From Myxococcales bacterium (GTDB lineage Bacteria > Myxococcota > UBA796 > SXON01): DNA of 64,000 nucleotides. Position 1 is the first letter of the stretch. Each line of letters begins with the position of its first letter. Shown in pieces: positions 51,364 to 60,878 of this stretch. Below the pieces are notes generated by a model. It did no database searches. It was not told the DNA's origin and saw only the letters and a program-made list of their open reading frames with translations. The stretch is taken from contig SHYX01000020.1 in the NCBI GenBank assembly GCA_009692585.1, forward strand, positions 20,561 to 84,560, in the 5' to 3' direction. The translations under genes were made by a program, and so were the position numbers.

Positions 51364-52872
51364 ATGCGTCCGCCTCCCTTTCAGAAGGTCCTCGTCGCCA
51401 ACCGTGGCGAGATCGCGGTCCGGGTCATCCGGGCGTGTCATGAACTCGGCGTGCGCACGGTCGCGGTGTACTCGGCCGCCGATCGCACCGCGCTGCACGT
51501 CCGCAACGCCGGTGAGGCGTGGCTGGTGGGGCCGGCGCCGTCGGCGGAGAGTTACCTCCGCGGGGACATCATCCTGGACGTGGCGAAGCGCTCGGGCGCC
51601 CAGGCCATCCACCCCGGGTATGGTTTCCTCTCCGAAAACGCGGAGTTCGCGCGCGCCGTCACCGCGGCGGGCCTGGTGTTCATCGGCCCCCCCGCCGACG
51701 CCATCGAGGCGATGGGGGGCAAGACGCGCGCCCGGCAACGGATGATCGCCGCGGGTGTCCCCGTGGTGCCGGGAACCGCGGAGCCCATCGAGACCGAGGC
51801 GGAGGCGCTCGCCATCGCCATCCACTTCGGGTTCCCGGTCATGCTCAAGGCGGCGGCGGGCGGCGGGGGCAAGGGGATGCGTCGCGTGGACCACGCCGAT
51901 GAGTTTCCCAGCGCGTGGCGGTCGGTGCGGAGCGAGGCGCTCAAGAGCTTCAAGGACGACGCCGTCTACCTGGAGAAGTTCGTCACCGACCCCAAACACA
52001 TCGAAATCCAGGTGCTGGCGGACGCGCACGGCACCACCGTGCACCTGTACGAACGTGACTGCTCGGTGCAGCGTCGCAACCAGAAGGTGGTCGAGGAGAC
52101 CCCCTGTGCGGTGTTGCCCGCGGCGACGAGGGACGCGATGGCCCGGGTTGCGGTGCAAGCGGCAGAAGCGGTGGGCTACGTCGGCGCCGGCACCATCGAG
52201 TTCCTCTACAGCCAGGCCACGGGCGATTTCTACTTCTTGGAGATGAACACCCGCTTGCAGGTCGAACACCCGATCACCGAGATGGTGACCGGGGTCGACC
52301 TCGTCCGCGCCCAGCTCCGCATCGCGGCAGGGGAAAAGCTCTGGTTTGCCCAGGCCGACATCAAACAGAGCGGCCATGCCATCGAGTGTCGGGTATACGC
52401 CGAAGATCCGGCCAACAACTTCGCGCCGGCGCCGGGCCTCATCGCCGGGCTGCGCGAGCCGGGAGGCCCGTGGGTTCGCGTCGATTCGGGCGTGTACGCC
52501 GGGTACGAGGTGCCCATCCACTACGACCCGATGGTCGCCAAGCTCATCTGTTGGGGGGCCGACCGCGAGGAGGCCATCTCGCGCAGCATCCGCGCGCTCC
52601 GAGAATACCGGGTGCGGGGCATCCGCACGTCGATTCCGTTCTTCAGCGCCATCCTCCGGGACCCGGACTTCGTCGCCGGGAGCTACTCGACCGGGTTCTT
52701 GTCGCCCGCGCGTCTCGACGCGCTGTGCGCCGTCTCCCAGACCGACGAGATCGCCACGATCGCGGCGGCGCTGGCGCAGTACGAGAAGGACACCCGCCCA
52801 GCGCGCGCCGCCACCGCCGCCACGACGGAGAGCGCCTGGAAACGTGCCGGACGCACGGGAGGTGCTTGGTGA
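51364..52872 (+). CDS. Biotin carboxylase subunit of an acyl-CoA carboxylase (second copy)
   Basis: This 502-residue ATP-grasp biotin carboxylase has the standard motifs: KVLVANRGEIAVRVI, HPGYGFLSENAEF, KAAAGGGGKGMRRV, HIEIQVLAD, CSVQRRNQKVVEETP and LEMNTRLQVEHP. It differs clearly from the copy at 8409-9842. It is followed by its biotin carrier with a GTGA overlap. ATG 51364 lies inside a GC-rich leader. The carboxyltransferase is not adjacent. The neighbour is leucine dehydrogenase, so a link with branched-chain or propionyl-CoA metabolism is possible but not proven. Confidence 0.93.
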   Translation: MRPPPFQKVLVANRGEIAVRVIRACHELGVRTVAVYSAADRTALHVRNAGEAWLVGPAPSAESYLRGDIILDVAKRSGAQAIHPGYGFLSENAEFARAVTAAGLVFIGPPADAIEAMGGKTRARQRMIAAGVPVVPGTAEPIETEAEALAIAIHFGFPVMLKAAAGGGGKGMRRVDHADEFPSAWRSVRSEALKSFKDDAVYLEKFVTDPKHIEIQVLADAHGTTVHLYERDCSVQRRNQKVVEETPCAVLPAATRDAMARVAVQAAEAVGYVGAGTIEFLYSQATGDFYFLEMNTRLQVEHPITEMVTGVDLVRAQLRIAAGEKLWFAQADIKQSGHAIECRVYAEDPANNFAPAPGLIAGLREPGGPWVRVDSGVYAGYEVPIHYDPMVAKLICWGADREEAISRSIRALREYRVRGIRTSIPFFSAILRDPDFVAGSYSTGFLSPARLDALCAVSQTDEIATIAAALAQYEKDTRPARAATAATTESAWKRAGRTGGAW

Positions 52873-53369
52873 GCGCGCTTCGTTACACGATCACGGTCGG
52901 CGGCCGAGCGCAAGTCGCACATGTCTCTCGCGACGAGGATGGTCGCTTTCGGGTCGTTCTGGACGACATCGTGCATCTGGTCGACCTCGTGCGGCCGACG
53001 CCGGATGCGTTCCAGATGCTGATTGACGGCCAGTCCTGGGAGGCCGGTGCGTCGCCGCGCGAGGGTGGGTGGCTCATCGACGTGCTCGGCCTCTCGACCG
53101 AGGTCGACGTGGTCGATCCCCGCCGGGCGGTGGTGGCTCGCGCTGCGGCGCGAGGCGGCAAGGTGATCTGCGCCCAGATGCCCGGACGGGTCGTACGGGT
53201 GCTGGTCACCGTGGGCGACGTCGTGAGGAGGGGACAGCCGCTCCTGGTGCTCGAGGCCATGAAGATGGAGAACGAGCTCAAGGCCGCTGGGGATGGTTCG
53301 GTGGCGGAGCTGTACGTGAACGAGGGCCAGGCGGTCGAGTTGGGGGCGAGGCTGGTGAGGCTGGAGTAG
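52869..53369 (+). CDS. Biotinyl carrier protein of an acyl-CoA carboxylase (second copy)
   Basis: This 166-residue protein has an N-terminal domain of about 90 residues and a C-terminal biotinyl domain with the classical EAMKMENEL motif and acceptor Lys132. The flanking MPGRVVRVLVTVGDVVRRGQPLLVLE is typical of biotin carriers of propionyl-CoA and acetyl-CoA carboxylases. GTG 52869 overlaps the carboxylase stop (GTGA). It is the partner of the 51364 gene. Confidence 0.9.
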   Translation: MSALRYTITVGGRAQVAHVSRDEDGRFRVVLDDIVHLVDLVRPTPDAFQMLIDGQSWEAGASPREGGWLIDVLGLSTEVDVVDPRRAVVARAAARGGKVICAQMPGRVVRVLVTVGDVVRRGQPLLVLEAMKMENELKAAGDGSVAELYVNEGQAVELGARLVRLE

Positions 53370-53449
53370 GGCGCGCCCGCGCAGGATTTGCCCGGCGCTG
53401 ACATGGTGGGGGTCGCCGCCGGTTAGCTCCCGCGCCTGTCGAGGCCCTC

Positions 53450-54523
53450 ATGAGCATCTTTGAGCAGCTCTCCTCCTACGACCACGAGCAGGTGGTCTTC
53501 TGTCGCGACGAGACGGTTGGTCTCAAGGCCATCATCGCGGTGCACAACACCACGCTTGGTCCGGCGCTCGGCGGCACGCGCATGCTCGACTACCCCAGCG
53601 AAGCCGACGCCGTCCGCGACGTGCTCCGGCTCTCGCGCGGCATGACGTACAAGGCTGCCGTGGCCGGCCTTGATCTCGGCGGCGGCAAGGCGGTGATCAT
53701 CGGTGACCCGAGCGAAAAGACCGAACAGATGTTCCGTGCGTTCGGTCGTTTTGTCGCCACGCTCGGCGGTCGGTACATCACCGCCGAGGACATGAACACG
53801 ACCGTAGAGGACATGGGCAACATCCGCCGCGAGACGCGATGGGTGACGGGCTCCGAGGCCGCGCACGGCGGCTCGGGCGATCCCTCGCCGGTGACGGCCT
53901 GGGGTGTCTTCCACGCCATCCGCGCGTGCCTGGAGGTCACCTACGGCAGCCCCGACGTGACTGGCCGGACCGTGGTGATCCAGGGGGTGGGCAACGTCGG
54001 CTACTGGCTTGCCCGGTACCTGCACGAGGCCGGCGCCAAGCTCTCCTACGCCGACGTCTCCAGCCGCCGGCTCACCCGCGTGGTGGACGCGTTCGGCGGC
54101 AAGGTGCTCGAAGGCGACGAGTTCTACAAGGCCGAGGCCGACGTCCTTGCGCCCTGTGCCATCGGCGGCATCATCAACACCCGCACCATCCCGATGCTGC
54201 GCGCCCCGATCATCGCCGGCGGCGCGAACAACCAGCTCGATGACGAACGTCGGGACGGCGAGGCCCTTTCGCAGCGGAACATCAGCTACGCGCCGGACTA
54301 CGTGTGCAACGCCGGCGGGCTGATCAACGTGTACAGCGAGCTCAAGAGCTACGGCCGCGAAAAGGCGATGCAAGACGCCGGGAACATCTTCGACACCGTC
54401 AAGCGCGTCATCAACAAGGCCAAGGTCGACGGCATCACCACGGCGATGGCCGCGAACCGGGTGGCCGAAGAACGGCTCGCCGCGGTGCAGCGGCTCAAGC
54501 GCGTGTGGGTGCCTGCAACCTAA
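53450..54523 (+). CDS. Leucine dehydrogenase (Glu/Leu/Phe/Val dehydrogenase family)
   Basis: This 357-residue NAD-dependent amino acid dehydrogenase reversibly deaminates leucine, valine and isoleucine to 2-oxo acids. Lys68 (TYKAA) and Lys80 (GLDLGGGKAVI) match the substrate- and catalysis-related lysines of leucine dehydrogenase. The Rossmann motif is VVIQGVGNVGYWLARYL, and RYITAEDMNTT is typical. Length (usually about 350-365) fits. It is convergent with the lipoprotein gene, the two stops overlapping by 4 bp. Specificity among branched-chain amino acids is not certain. Confidence 0.92.
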   Translation: MSIFEQLSSYDHEQVVFCRDETVGLKAIIAVHNTTLGPALGGTRMLDYPSEADAVRDVLRLSRGMTYKAAVAGLDLGGGKAVIIGDPSEKTEQMFRAFGRFVATLGGRYITAEDMNTTVEDMGNIRRETRWVTGSEAAHGGSGDPSPVTAWGVFHAIRACLEVTYGSPDVTGRTVVIQGVGNVGYWLARYLHEAGAKLSYADVSSRRLTRVVDAFGGKVLEGDEFYKAEADVLAPCAIGGIINTRTIPMLRAPIIAGGANNQLDDERRDGEALSQRNISYAPDYVCNAGGLINVYSELKSYGREKAMQDAGNIFDTVKRVINKAKVDGITTAMAANRVAEERLAAVQRLKRVWVPAT

Positions 54524-55032
54524 CGATACCGCAGGTCCAGTTCGGCGCGGCGCGTGTCCTTGCCGAGGGCGTCCGCGACGCTCTCCAGGAACGCACGCTC
54601 CTTCCGACAGCTGGAGGGGACGTCGATCCACTCGTAGATGCTGCCGGTGAAGGTCAGGTTGGCCGAAATGATGTCCTTTTCGACCTGCTCGCGATTCTTC
54701 ACCGTCACGCGGGTGCGGCCCTTGTGCTGGTCCACCACGACGGTCACCCGGTACCGCACTTTCTCCGGGATGCGGGTGCCACCGTACTGGTTGAAGATGT
54801 AGTCGCTCTGGCCGATCACCCATTCGGTGGTGACGCGGCCTTCACCCTTGTTCATGCGGTCGATCGGCCAGGTGTCGCCGGCGACCGTCAGCACCTCCTC
54901 CCACACCTTGTCCGAACCGGAGTCGAAGCTCACCTCGACCGGACGTTCTTCCCAGACGGGCAACTTGTCCTCAGGGAAGGGAGCTGGCATGCAGCCGGCG
55001 AGCAGCGGAAGGAGCAGGAGGGACAGGCGCAT
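54520..55032 (-). CDS. Lipoprotein, possibly BamC/NlpB-like
   Basis: This 170-residue lipoprotein has lipobox LLAGC after a short signal. The mature protein holds one alpha/beta domain with DKVWEEVLTVAGDTWPIDRMN and KVRYRVTVVVDQHKGRTRVTV, like the helix-grip domain of BamC. The match is by pattern only. If true it would be part of the beta-barrel assembly machine. The start is ATG 55032. The stop overlaps that of the leucine dehydrogenase. Confidence 0.6.
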   Translation of the reverse strand: MRLSLLLLPLLAGCMPAPFPEDKLPVWEERPVEVSFDSGSDKVWEEVLTVAGDTWPIDRMNKGEGRVTTEWVIGQSDYIFNQYGGTRIPEKVRYRVTVVVDQHKGRTRVTVKNREQVEKDIISANLTFTGSIYEWIDVPSSCRKERAFLESVADALGKDTRRAELDLRYR

Positions 55033-55114
55033 GGTGGACCGATTGTGGATGATCATGGGACGGGGGGCAAGCCCCCCGTAACGCCCCCGGGTCCGGCGCC
55101 GTAGCGGCGGTGGC

Positions 55115-55492
55115 TCAATCCCACAGGGCCAGTGGGTAGTTTCGCCGGATGGTCTCGTCGGCGGTGACCAGCGATGCTGCCTGTGCCAGCGCACTCCCGA
55201 CGATCAGTCGGTCGAAGGGGTCGCGCGTCCACCCCAGCCCCCGCGCGGCGGCGACCGCGCTCGCGAACGGCACCGCCGACAGCGTCAGCCCGATCGCGGC
55301 CTCGAGGTGATCGAGGATGTCCCGTCCGGGCCGCGTCACCCGGCCGATCTCGAACAGGACGTCGAGCTCCAGCGCCACCATCGGTGACACCGCCACGGTC
55401 GAGCCTTCGATCCGTCGCCGTACACCCACGGGAATCCGCCGATGCTGCTGACCCGCCAGCCACACGAGGATGTGGGTGTCGAGGTGGATCAC
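55115..55492 (-). CDS. VapC-type PIN-domain toxin
   Basis: This 125-residue PIN-domain RNase has the acidic residues IHLDTHILVW (first Asp), ALELDVLFE (Glu), and a DPFDRLIVGSALAQA then LVTADETIR set, matching the four-acid active site of the VapC/PIN family. GTG 55492 overlaps the antitoxin stop (GTGA). It is the toxin of the pair with the gene at 55489-55737. Confidence 0.88.
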   Translation of the reverse strand: MIHLDTHILVWLAGQQHRRIPVGVRRRIEGSTVAVSPMVALELDVLFEIGRVTRPGRDILDHLEAAIGLTLSAVPFASAVAAARGLGWTRDPFDRLIVGSALAQAASLVTADETIRRNYPLALWD

Positions 55493-55737
55493 AGGTCTTT
55501 CCCGGCGGTCCAGAATGGGAGCCAATCCAGGGACACCAGCTCGGCTGGATCTCCCACGATCAAGTCGCTGCACAACGGGACCACGTTGAGCGGATCTTCC
55601 GCCTCGGCCGCTGACTCCACCAACGAAATGCGGATGGTGGCGCTGCCGCGATGAATCAGCAAGGGTTGCCGGGTTTCAATCACCTGATCCAGAAGGCGGT
55701 AGAGGTCGGCGCGGAGTTGCGTGGGGGTGAGGGCCAC
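55489..55737 (-). CDS. Antitoxin (Phd/YefM or VapB-like)
   Basis: This 82-residue protein starts at GTG 55737. The N-terminal half (LTPTQLRADLYRLLDQVIETRQPLLIHRG in parts, then SATIRISLVE) resembles Phd/YefM-type antitoxins, which bind DNA and neutralise their toxin. The tail is acidic and ends with FWTAGKDL. The overlap with the toxin gene ensures coupled synthesis. The pair is expected to autoregulate. Confidence 0.8.
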   Translation of the reverse strand: MALTPTQLRADLYRLLDQVIETRQPLLIHRGSATIRISLVESAAEAEDPLNVVPLCSDLIVGDPAELVSLDWLPFWTAGKDL

Positions 55738-55797
55738 GGGCGTACGTTAGCTCTGAATGGGGCGTACGTCAAGCGAGGAAGGCCGGAGCGGCACCCG

Positions 55798-57867
55798 CTA
55801 CTTCAGCTCCTTCCACAAAAAGCTGTAGGTCAGGCCCCACATCGTCGCCTTCTGCTCGCTGGTCGACGCGCCGCCGTGGCCGCCTTCGGTGTCCTCCCAC
55901 AACAGGACCGGCTTGCCTTCGGCCAGCATTTTCGCTGCCATCTTGCGTGCGTGGCCGGGGTGCACGCGGTCGTCGCGCGTGGAGGTGGTGAACAGCACCG
56001 GCGGCGACTTCCGGTCGGGGCGGTCGAGTTGGTAGGGGGAGAAGTGCCGGATGTAGTCCCACTGCGCGGGGACGTCGGGGTCGCCGTACTCGTCCATCCA
56101 CGAGGCGCCCGCCAACAGATGGCTGTAGCGCTTCATGTCGAGCAGCGGAACCTGGCACACGATGGCGCCGAAGAGCTCAGGGTACTGCGTCATCATGTTG
56201 CCCATCAACAGCCCGCCGTTGCTGCCGCCCATGGCGCCGAGGTGCTCGGCCGAGGTCAGCTTGCGGGCCACGAGGTCCTGCGCCACGGCCGAGAAGTCCT
56301 CGTAGACGCGTTGGCGATTCTCCTTGATCACCGAGGTGTGCCAGGCCGGTCCGAACTCCCCGCCGCCGCGGATGTTGGCCAGGACGTAGACGCCGCCCTT
56401 CTCCAACCAGCCGTTGCCGATGATGCCGTTGTAGTTGGGCAACAGCGACACCTCGAAGCCGCCGTAGCCGTACAAGAGGGTCGGGTTCTTCCCGTTCGCC
56501 GGGAGGCCGACCTTCGCGACCTGGAAGTAGGGGATCTTGGTCCCGTCCTTGCTGGTGGCGTAGTGCTGGGTGATCGCCAGCCCCTTGGCGTCGTACATCG
56601 CCGGGAGCGCTTTGAGCAGCGCCGGTGCGCTACCGTCGGTGTTGCCGAGCGCCAGCCGGGTCGGCGTGACGAAGTCCGTCGTGGTGATGAACAGGTCCTC
56701 GCTGCGGTCCGAGTCGACGGCGGTGACCCCGATGGTGCCGAATTCGGGCAGTCCGGACATGGGTTTGCTGACCCACGCACCCGAGCTGTGGTCGGCGATG
56801 AACACCCGGCTCTTCACGTTGTCCAGCGTGTTGATCACCACGTGGGTCGGCGTGAACGCCACCGCATTGAGCGCCGTGCTCGGACTCGGCGTGAACAGTT
56901 CCTCGAACTCCCGCTTCCCCGCCATGAAGTCGTCGAATCGGGTGACGAGCAGGCTGCCTCCCGCCCAGGTCTTGCCGCCGGTCGTCCACGCCGTACGCAG
57001 CTCGACGAACAACCACTCCCGAAACACCGATGGCGACGCGTCGTCGGGGACATCGATGTGGGTGAACAACCCCCCCTGCGAGACGTAGGTGCGACTGGTG
57101 AAGAAGGTGGGGGACCGCGTCGCGAAGTGCCGTGTGGTGCCGGGCTCGTGGCTGGTCCAGGCGCCGGCAGAAACGTCGGTCACCGGGGCCGAGAACACCA
57201 CCGGCGCGTCCGCCAGGGCGGTGCCGCGGTCCCACAGTCGGGCCTCACGAGGATAGCCCGAGGTGGTCAGCGACCCTTCGCCGGTGTCGATCATCACCCA
57301 CAGCTTGTCCGCCGTCACCCACGACACCTCGCTCTTGGCCTCTGCAAGCGCGTAGCCGTCTGCCACCCAGGACCGGGTCGTCAGGTTGAACTCGCGCTTG
57401 ACGTCGGCGTCGGAGCCGCCGCGGGACAGCGCGATCATGCAGTGTTCGTACGCCGGCTCAAGGCAGTTGGCCCCGTGCCACACCCAGGACACGCCCTCGG
57501 CCTTGCCGATGGCGTCGACGTCGACGATCGTTTCCCACTTCGGGGCCGCCTTCTTGTACTCGGCCAGCGTCGTCCGCCGCCACAGTCCGCGTTCGTGGTC
57601 CTTGTCCTGCCAGAAGTTGTAGTAGTGGTCGCCCAGCTTCTGGACGTAGGGGATGCGGGCGTCGGAGTCGAGCACGGCCCTGAACTCGTCGTGGAGCCGC
57701 TTGTATTGGCCACCTTGAAGCTGCCCGGTACTCTGCTTGTTTTGATCTTCGACCCACGCCAGCGCCTTGTCGCCGGTGACGTCTTCGAGCCACAGGTACG
57801 GGTCGACCGGCTCGTCGGCATGGGCGGCGGTGGACATCAAAACGAACGAAAACAGGGCGATGTGCAT
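55798..57867 (-). CDS. Prolyl oligopeptidase, secreted S9A peptidase
   Basis: This 689-residue serine peptidase has a signal peptide (ending AAHA), an N-terminal propeller (about 60-420) and a C-terminal alpha/beta hydrolase domain. The catalytic Ser549 is in AMGGSNGGLLMGN. The Asp is in STRDDRVHPGHARKM, and the His in EDTEGGHGGAS. It cleaves after proline in short peptides, probably outside the cytoplasm. Motif DPYLWLEDV at the start of the mature part is a family hallmark. ATG 57867 is the start. Confidence 0.93.
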   Translation of the reverse strand: MHIALFSFVLMSTAAHADEPVDPYLWLEDVTGDKALAWVEDQNKQSTGQLQGGQYKRLHDEFRAVLDSDARIPYVQKLGDHYYNFWQDKDHERGLWRRTTLAEYKKAAPKWETIVDVDAIGKAEGVSWVWHGANCLEPAYEHCMIALSRGGSDADVKREFNLTTRSWVADGYALAEAKSEVSWVTADKLWVMIDTGEGSLTTSGYPREARLWDRGTALADAPVVFSAPVTDVSAGAWTSHEPGTTRHFATRSPTFFTSRTYVSQGGLFTHIDVPDDASPSVFREWLFVELRTAWTTGGKTWAGGSLLVTRFDDFMAGKREFEELFTPSPSTALNAVAFTPTHVVINTLDNVKSRVFIADHSSGAWVSKPMSGLPEFGTIGVTAVDSDRSEDLFITTTDFVTPTRLALGNTDGSAPALLKALPAMYDAKGLAITQHYATSKDGTKIPYFQVAKVGLPANGKNPTLLYGYGGFEVSLLPNYNGIIGNGWLEKGGVYVLANIRGGGEFGPAWHTSVIKENRQRVYEDFSAVAQDLVARKLTSAEHLGAMGGSNGGLLMGNMMTQYPELFGAIVCQVPLLDMKRYSHLLAGASWMDEYGDPDVPAQWDYIRHFSPYQLDRPDRKSPPVLFTTSTRDDRVHPGHARKMAAKMLAEGKPVLLWEDTEGGHGGASTSEQKATMWGLTYSFLWKELK

Positions 57868-57904
57868 GGCCGGCCCTGTACTCCACCCGGCGCGCGCCCG
57901 CCGC

Positions 57905-59197
57905 TCAGCGCCCGAGGTTGTAGTCGGCCCAGGCGGTCAGGAAGTCGCGGCGTTCGCCGAACCCGCGCCGCGTCGCGACCACGCGCGCATCGTGCTCCTC
58001 GATCGTGTAGTACTTGTTGGGGTCTGCATCGAGCCAGTCACGGATCTGGGCATCCCACTCCAGCAGCTCGGCGTCCATCGCCTCGGCGTCGAAGGCTTCC
58101 GCGTACTTGGCGATGTATTCCATGAAGCGCTGCTCGTAGCGATCCTGGGACAGCACGCTTCGTTCGTGGGGAACGGAGTCCCAGTATATGCCGGTCAGTG
58201 GATCGTAGGAGGTGGCGTCGTAATAGCCGAAGGTCGCGTCCAGGTCCCACGGCAGGTACATCAGCCCCCGCTCGGGGTGGTCGTAGAGGAAGTAGTTGTG
58301 CCCCGAGATCCAGTACCCGTCCCAGTCGGGCATCGCCGCCTCTGCCGCCCACTCCGAGACCCACTGATCGGGGTCCCCGTAGGTCTCCAGGTTCTCGAAG
58401 GCGTAGCTCGACCACCATCCGTCGATGCGCGAGGTGTCGGCGCCGGGGTTGTTCTTCAGCTCATAGCCATACTTGTACAGGTTCCCGGCGGCGTTCTCCT
58501 TGCCGAAGTTGCGTTCGAGGTATTCGCGATCCGGTTCCTCCATATGGGCGTAGATGCCGTAGTATTCGTCGTTGATGTACATCAGCGCGTTGTTGGCGCA
58601 CGGCGCGGGCTGGTCGAGGCGGCGCAGAAAGCGGGTGGCGGTCCGGTTGTTGAGGAGGGTCGGGTCATACCAGGTGGCGTCGAAGGCCACGTGGCGCTGG
58701 CCATGGAAGCGCTGATTCTCGTCGACCTCGACGAACGAGATCACGAACTGCATCTTGGTGCCGACCCACGAGTAGCCCTCATTGCCCTTGAGGCGGATCG
58801 ACACGTCCGAAAGGGTCTCGCCATCGACCTCGAAGGCCTCGACCTCGTGGTAGCCCTTGGTGCCGTCGTGGGCGGTGAACTCGGACTGCAGGCTGTTCCA
58901 GGTCTGCCGGTCGAGGGTCAGGTGGTACGTCGGGAGGCGGTCCTGTTCGAACAGGCTGGAACAGCCCCAGCGGGCCTGGTCGGAATCCGCCGGGGGCTCG
59001 TCGTCGTCCGGCGCCGAGGTGTCCTCGCCGTCGGTCTTGCCCGGGAGTTCCTCGGCCACGGTCGGGGCGTCCGAAGCGGGAGCGTCGGCAGCCGGAGGGT
59101 CGTTGGCCACACAGGCGACGAGGACGGGCAGGACGAGCACCCGCACAGCGTAGCCGAATCGGAGCCCGGTCGGGGCGTTCGTCGGGCTTGGGAGCAC
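57905..59197 (-). CDS. CotH-like kinase-fold lipoprotein
   Basis: This 430-residue protein has a lipobox (VLVAC) and an Asp/Glu/Pro-rich linker (ADAPASDAPTVAEELPG). A CotH-like domain follows: RLKGNEGYSW, YDPTLLNNRTATRFLRRLDQP, NDEYYGIYAHMEEPDREYLERNFG and LPWDLDATFGYYD. CotH proteins have a protein-kinase fold and phosphorylate coat proteins in Bacillus. Here it is a surface or periplasmic protein with an unknown substrate. The start is uncertain: an internal GTG close to the hydrophobic segment is also possible. Confidence 0.82.
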   Translation of the reverse strand: MLPSPTNAPTGLRFGYAVRVLVLPVLVACVANDPPAADAPASDAPTVAEELPGKTDGEDTSAPDDDEPPADSDQARWGCSSLFEQDRLPTYHLTLDRQTWNSLQSEFTAHDGTKGYHEVEAFEVDGETLSDVSIRLKGNEGYSWVGTKMQFVISFVEVDENQRFHGQRHVAFDATWYDPTLLNNRTATRFLRRLDQPAPCANNALMYINDEYYGIYAHMEEPDREYLERNFGKENAAGNLYKYGYELKNNPGADTSRIDGWWSSYAFENLETYGDPDQWVSEWAAEAAMPDWDGYWISGHNYFLYDHPERGLMYLPWDLDATFGYYDATSYDPLTGIYWDSVPHERSVLSQDRYEQRFMEYIAKYAEAFDAEAMDAELLEWDAQIRDWLDADPNKYYTIEEHDARVVATRRGFGERRDFLTAWADYNLGR

Positions 59198-59299
59198 GGA
59201 GAACCACGTGGGTCGAGCCCGGACACGCTCCCGCGCACGAGTCCGTCCCCAAGGCGAACTACGATCGACCCCACACGATGACCTTCACGTTCACGTTGA

Positions 59300-59608
59300 C
59301 GCGATTCCTACGTTCTGAAGATCGATGCCCTCGAGGATCGCCACCACATTCCGCTGGCGTGAGCGTGAGTCGCCGTCGGGATACCAAAACGACGGTGTTC
59401 GAGTTTCTTGTAGACCAGCACGAACCCGCCGTGCGAGCACACCAAGAACTTCAAGGCGTTTCAGCTATTGTTTCTGAAAACGAACATCGTGGCCGGCAGC
59501 GGCGCCGCCCGAGGTTGCACCTCCACCAGCGCGGCCAGCCCATCGGTCGACTTCCGAAAGTCGGCCGGCGCCGTTGCCAGCAGGATGCGCGTCCGCGTCG
59601 GGATCATG
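59300..59608 (-). pseudogene. IS66 TnpB (ORF2-like) remnant
   Basis: The minus strand from 59608 reads MIPTRTRILLATAPADFRKS, then DGLAALVEV and ATMFVFRNNS, followed after a frameshift by LKFLVCSHGGFVLVYKKLEHRRF and, later, ILEGIDLQNVG. These are the parts of the IS66-family TnpB protein in order, without a continuous frame. No transposase gene or terminal inverted repeat was found nearby. The gene is dead. Confidence 0.75.
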
Positions 59609-59688
59609 ACCGCGGGCCGAGTGCGTCTCGAAGCCAGACCATGTCGGTGCCGGGCGGATGAAACTGCGCGACGATTAGGCGTCTCGGC

Positions 59689-59700
59689 TATGGTGCCCGT
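59689..59700 (+). promoter_or_regulatory. -10 element for a leaderless transcript
   Basis: TATGGT at 59689-59694 lies exactly 6 nt before the GTG at 59701. There is no visible ribosome binding site. Confidence 0.4.
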
Positions 59701-60777
59701 GTGATTTTCTCTTGGACAGTACTTGCGTGCGAGCCCGCTGGGAAAACGGACAATCCGGGCGTGGACGAAAGTGGCGACACCACCGGTGGATCGGGCGACA
59801 GCGCCGATTCGGGGGATTCGGGGGATTCGGCTCTGGATACTGGCGGCACGGCAAATCCCTACGCGGACACCGATGGGGACGGGTTTCCCGATGTCTGGGC
59901 CGATCCGGAATACTGGGCTTCGGGGTTGCTTTCCCCGCTCATTCTCCCCACAGAGGTTCCCTCGGAAACCCACTGGGAGGTGCGGATCGCGACGAGTCCG
60001 GACGGAGTCAGTTGGACGGCCGACGCGCGAATTATCGCTTACGGCTTCTCAAGTTTGGACATGCTCATCGCCGGCGATTGGGTGGTGTTGGCCGGCATGG
60101 TGGATGGGGCGGTGTTCGCGGATTTTTCGGGAATGATACCCTCCTACTCGATTCCGGCGCTCGCGAGCACCGACCTCCAAACGTGGGGTAGTCAAATCTG
60201 GGCGATCGGCGCGGGGAGCGGGAACTTTCTGGTTGATCCGGCCTTGCAACTCGGCGGCGACGGGGTACTCCGCGCGACATGGTTCGCCCACTCGACTCCC
60301 GGTGTTGATCCTGCACAAATCGAGGGTGCACATGCAGTCCAGAGGGGGATTTGGTCGACGACTGGCACCTTTGTGCAAGGCGATCCGGACCCCGAGTACG
60401 CCTACGACTCGCTGGCCGACCCGGTCATCTGCGAAATGGGCGATGTGCCATGGCTATTTTACACCAATGAGCATAAGCGGGTGCACGCGGCACTCTCGAG
60501 CGATGGCGGCGAGCACTTCGAAAAAGTATCGAGCTTCTCGTGGGAAGAGCCGAGCGTGCCATTCTGCATTGGCGGGAGCGAGCAGATCACGCTGTTCGTG
60601 CAGGAACCGCAGGGCCTCCAACCCCCGCGCGTGGCGGTGTTGCACTCGGATTTGAGTTTCGAAGAAACGGGCACCATTTATTCCGAGCATCCTTGGGGAG
60701 ATAATTGCACATCCCCAGTTGTTGGGTGGTTTCAGGGTGGCTGGTTGCTCGCATGTGCGGTGAAGGTCGATCCGTAG
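59701..60777 (+). CDS. Lipoprotein with glycosidase-like propeller
   Basis: This 358-residue lipoprotein starts at GTG 59701 with a very short signal (FSWTVLAC). A Ser/Gly/Asp linker follows (GGSGDSADSGDSGDSALDTGG), partly encoded by a 9-bp repeat at about 59806-59832. The remainder has strands and turns (IATSPDGVSWT, PALASTDLQTWG, FYTNEHKRVHAALSSDG) reminiscent of five-bladed propellers of the GH43-like type. No catalytic triad can be assigned. Coding GC is lower than in neighbours, a possible sign of transfer. Confidence 0.65.
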   Translation: MIFSWTVLACEPAGKTDNPGVDESGDTTGGSGDSADSGDSGDSALDTGGTANPYADTDGDGFPDVWADPEYWASGLLSPLILPTEVPSETHWEVRIATSPDGVSWTADARIIAYGFSSLDMLIAGDWVVLAGMVDGAVFADFSGMIPSYSIPALASTDLQTWGSQIWAIGAGSGNFLVDPALQLGGDGVLRATWFAHSTPGVDPAQIEGAHAVQRGIWSTTGTFVQGDPDPEYAYDSLADPVICEMGDVPWLFYTNEHKRVHAALSSDGGEHFEKVSSFSWEEPSVPFCIGGSEQITLFVQEPQGLQPPRVAVLHSDLSFEETGTIYSEHPWGDNCTSPVVGWFQGGWLLACAVKVDP

Positions 60778-60866
60778 TTGCAAGGGGGCGCTCAGCGACG
60801 CTTGCGCGTGCGGCGATGGATTCCCCCTTGCCGTCGGGGGCGTAAATCGTCTTAGGTGCGCCCGCG

Positions 60867-60878
60867 TATGGAGCGCTC
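60867..60878 (+). promoter_or_regulatory. -10 element for a leaderless transcript
   Basis: TATGGA at 60867-60872 lies exactly 6 nt before the ATG at 60879. Confidence 0.4.
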
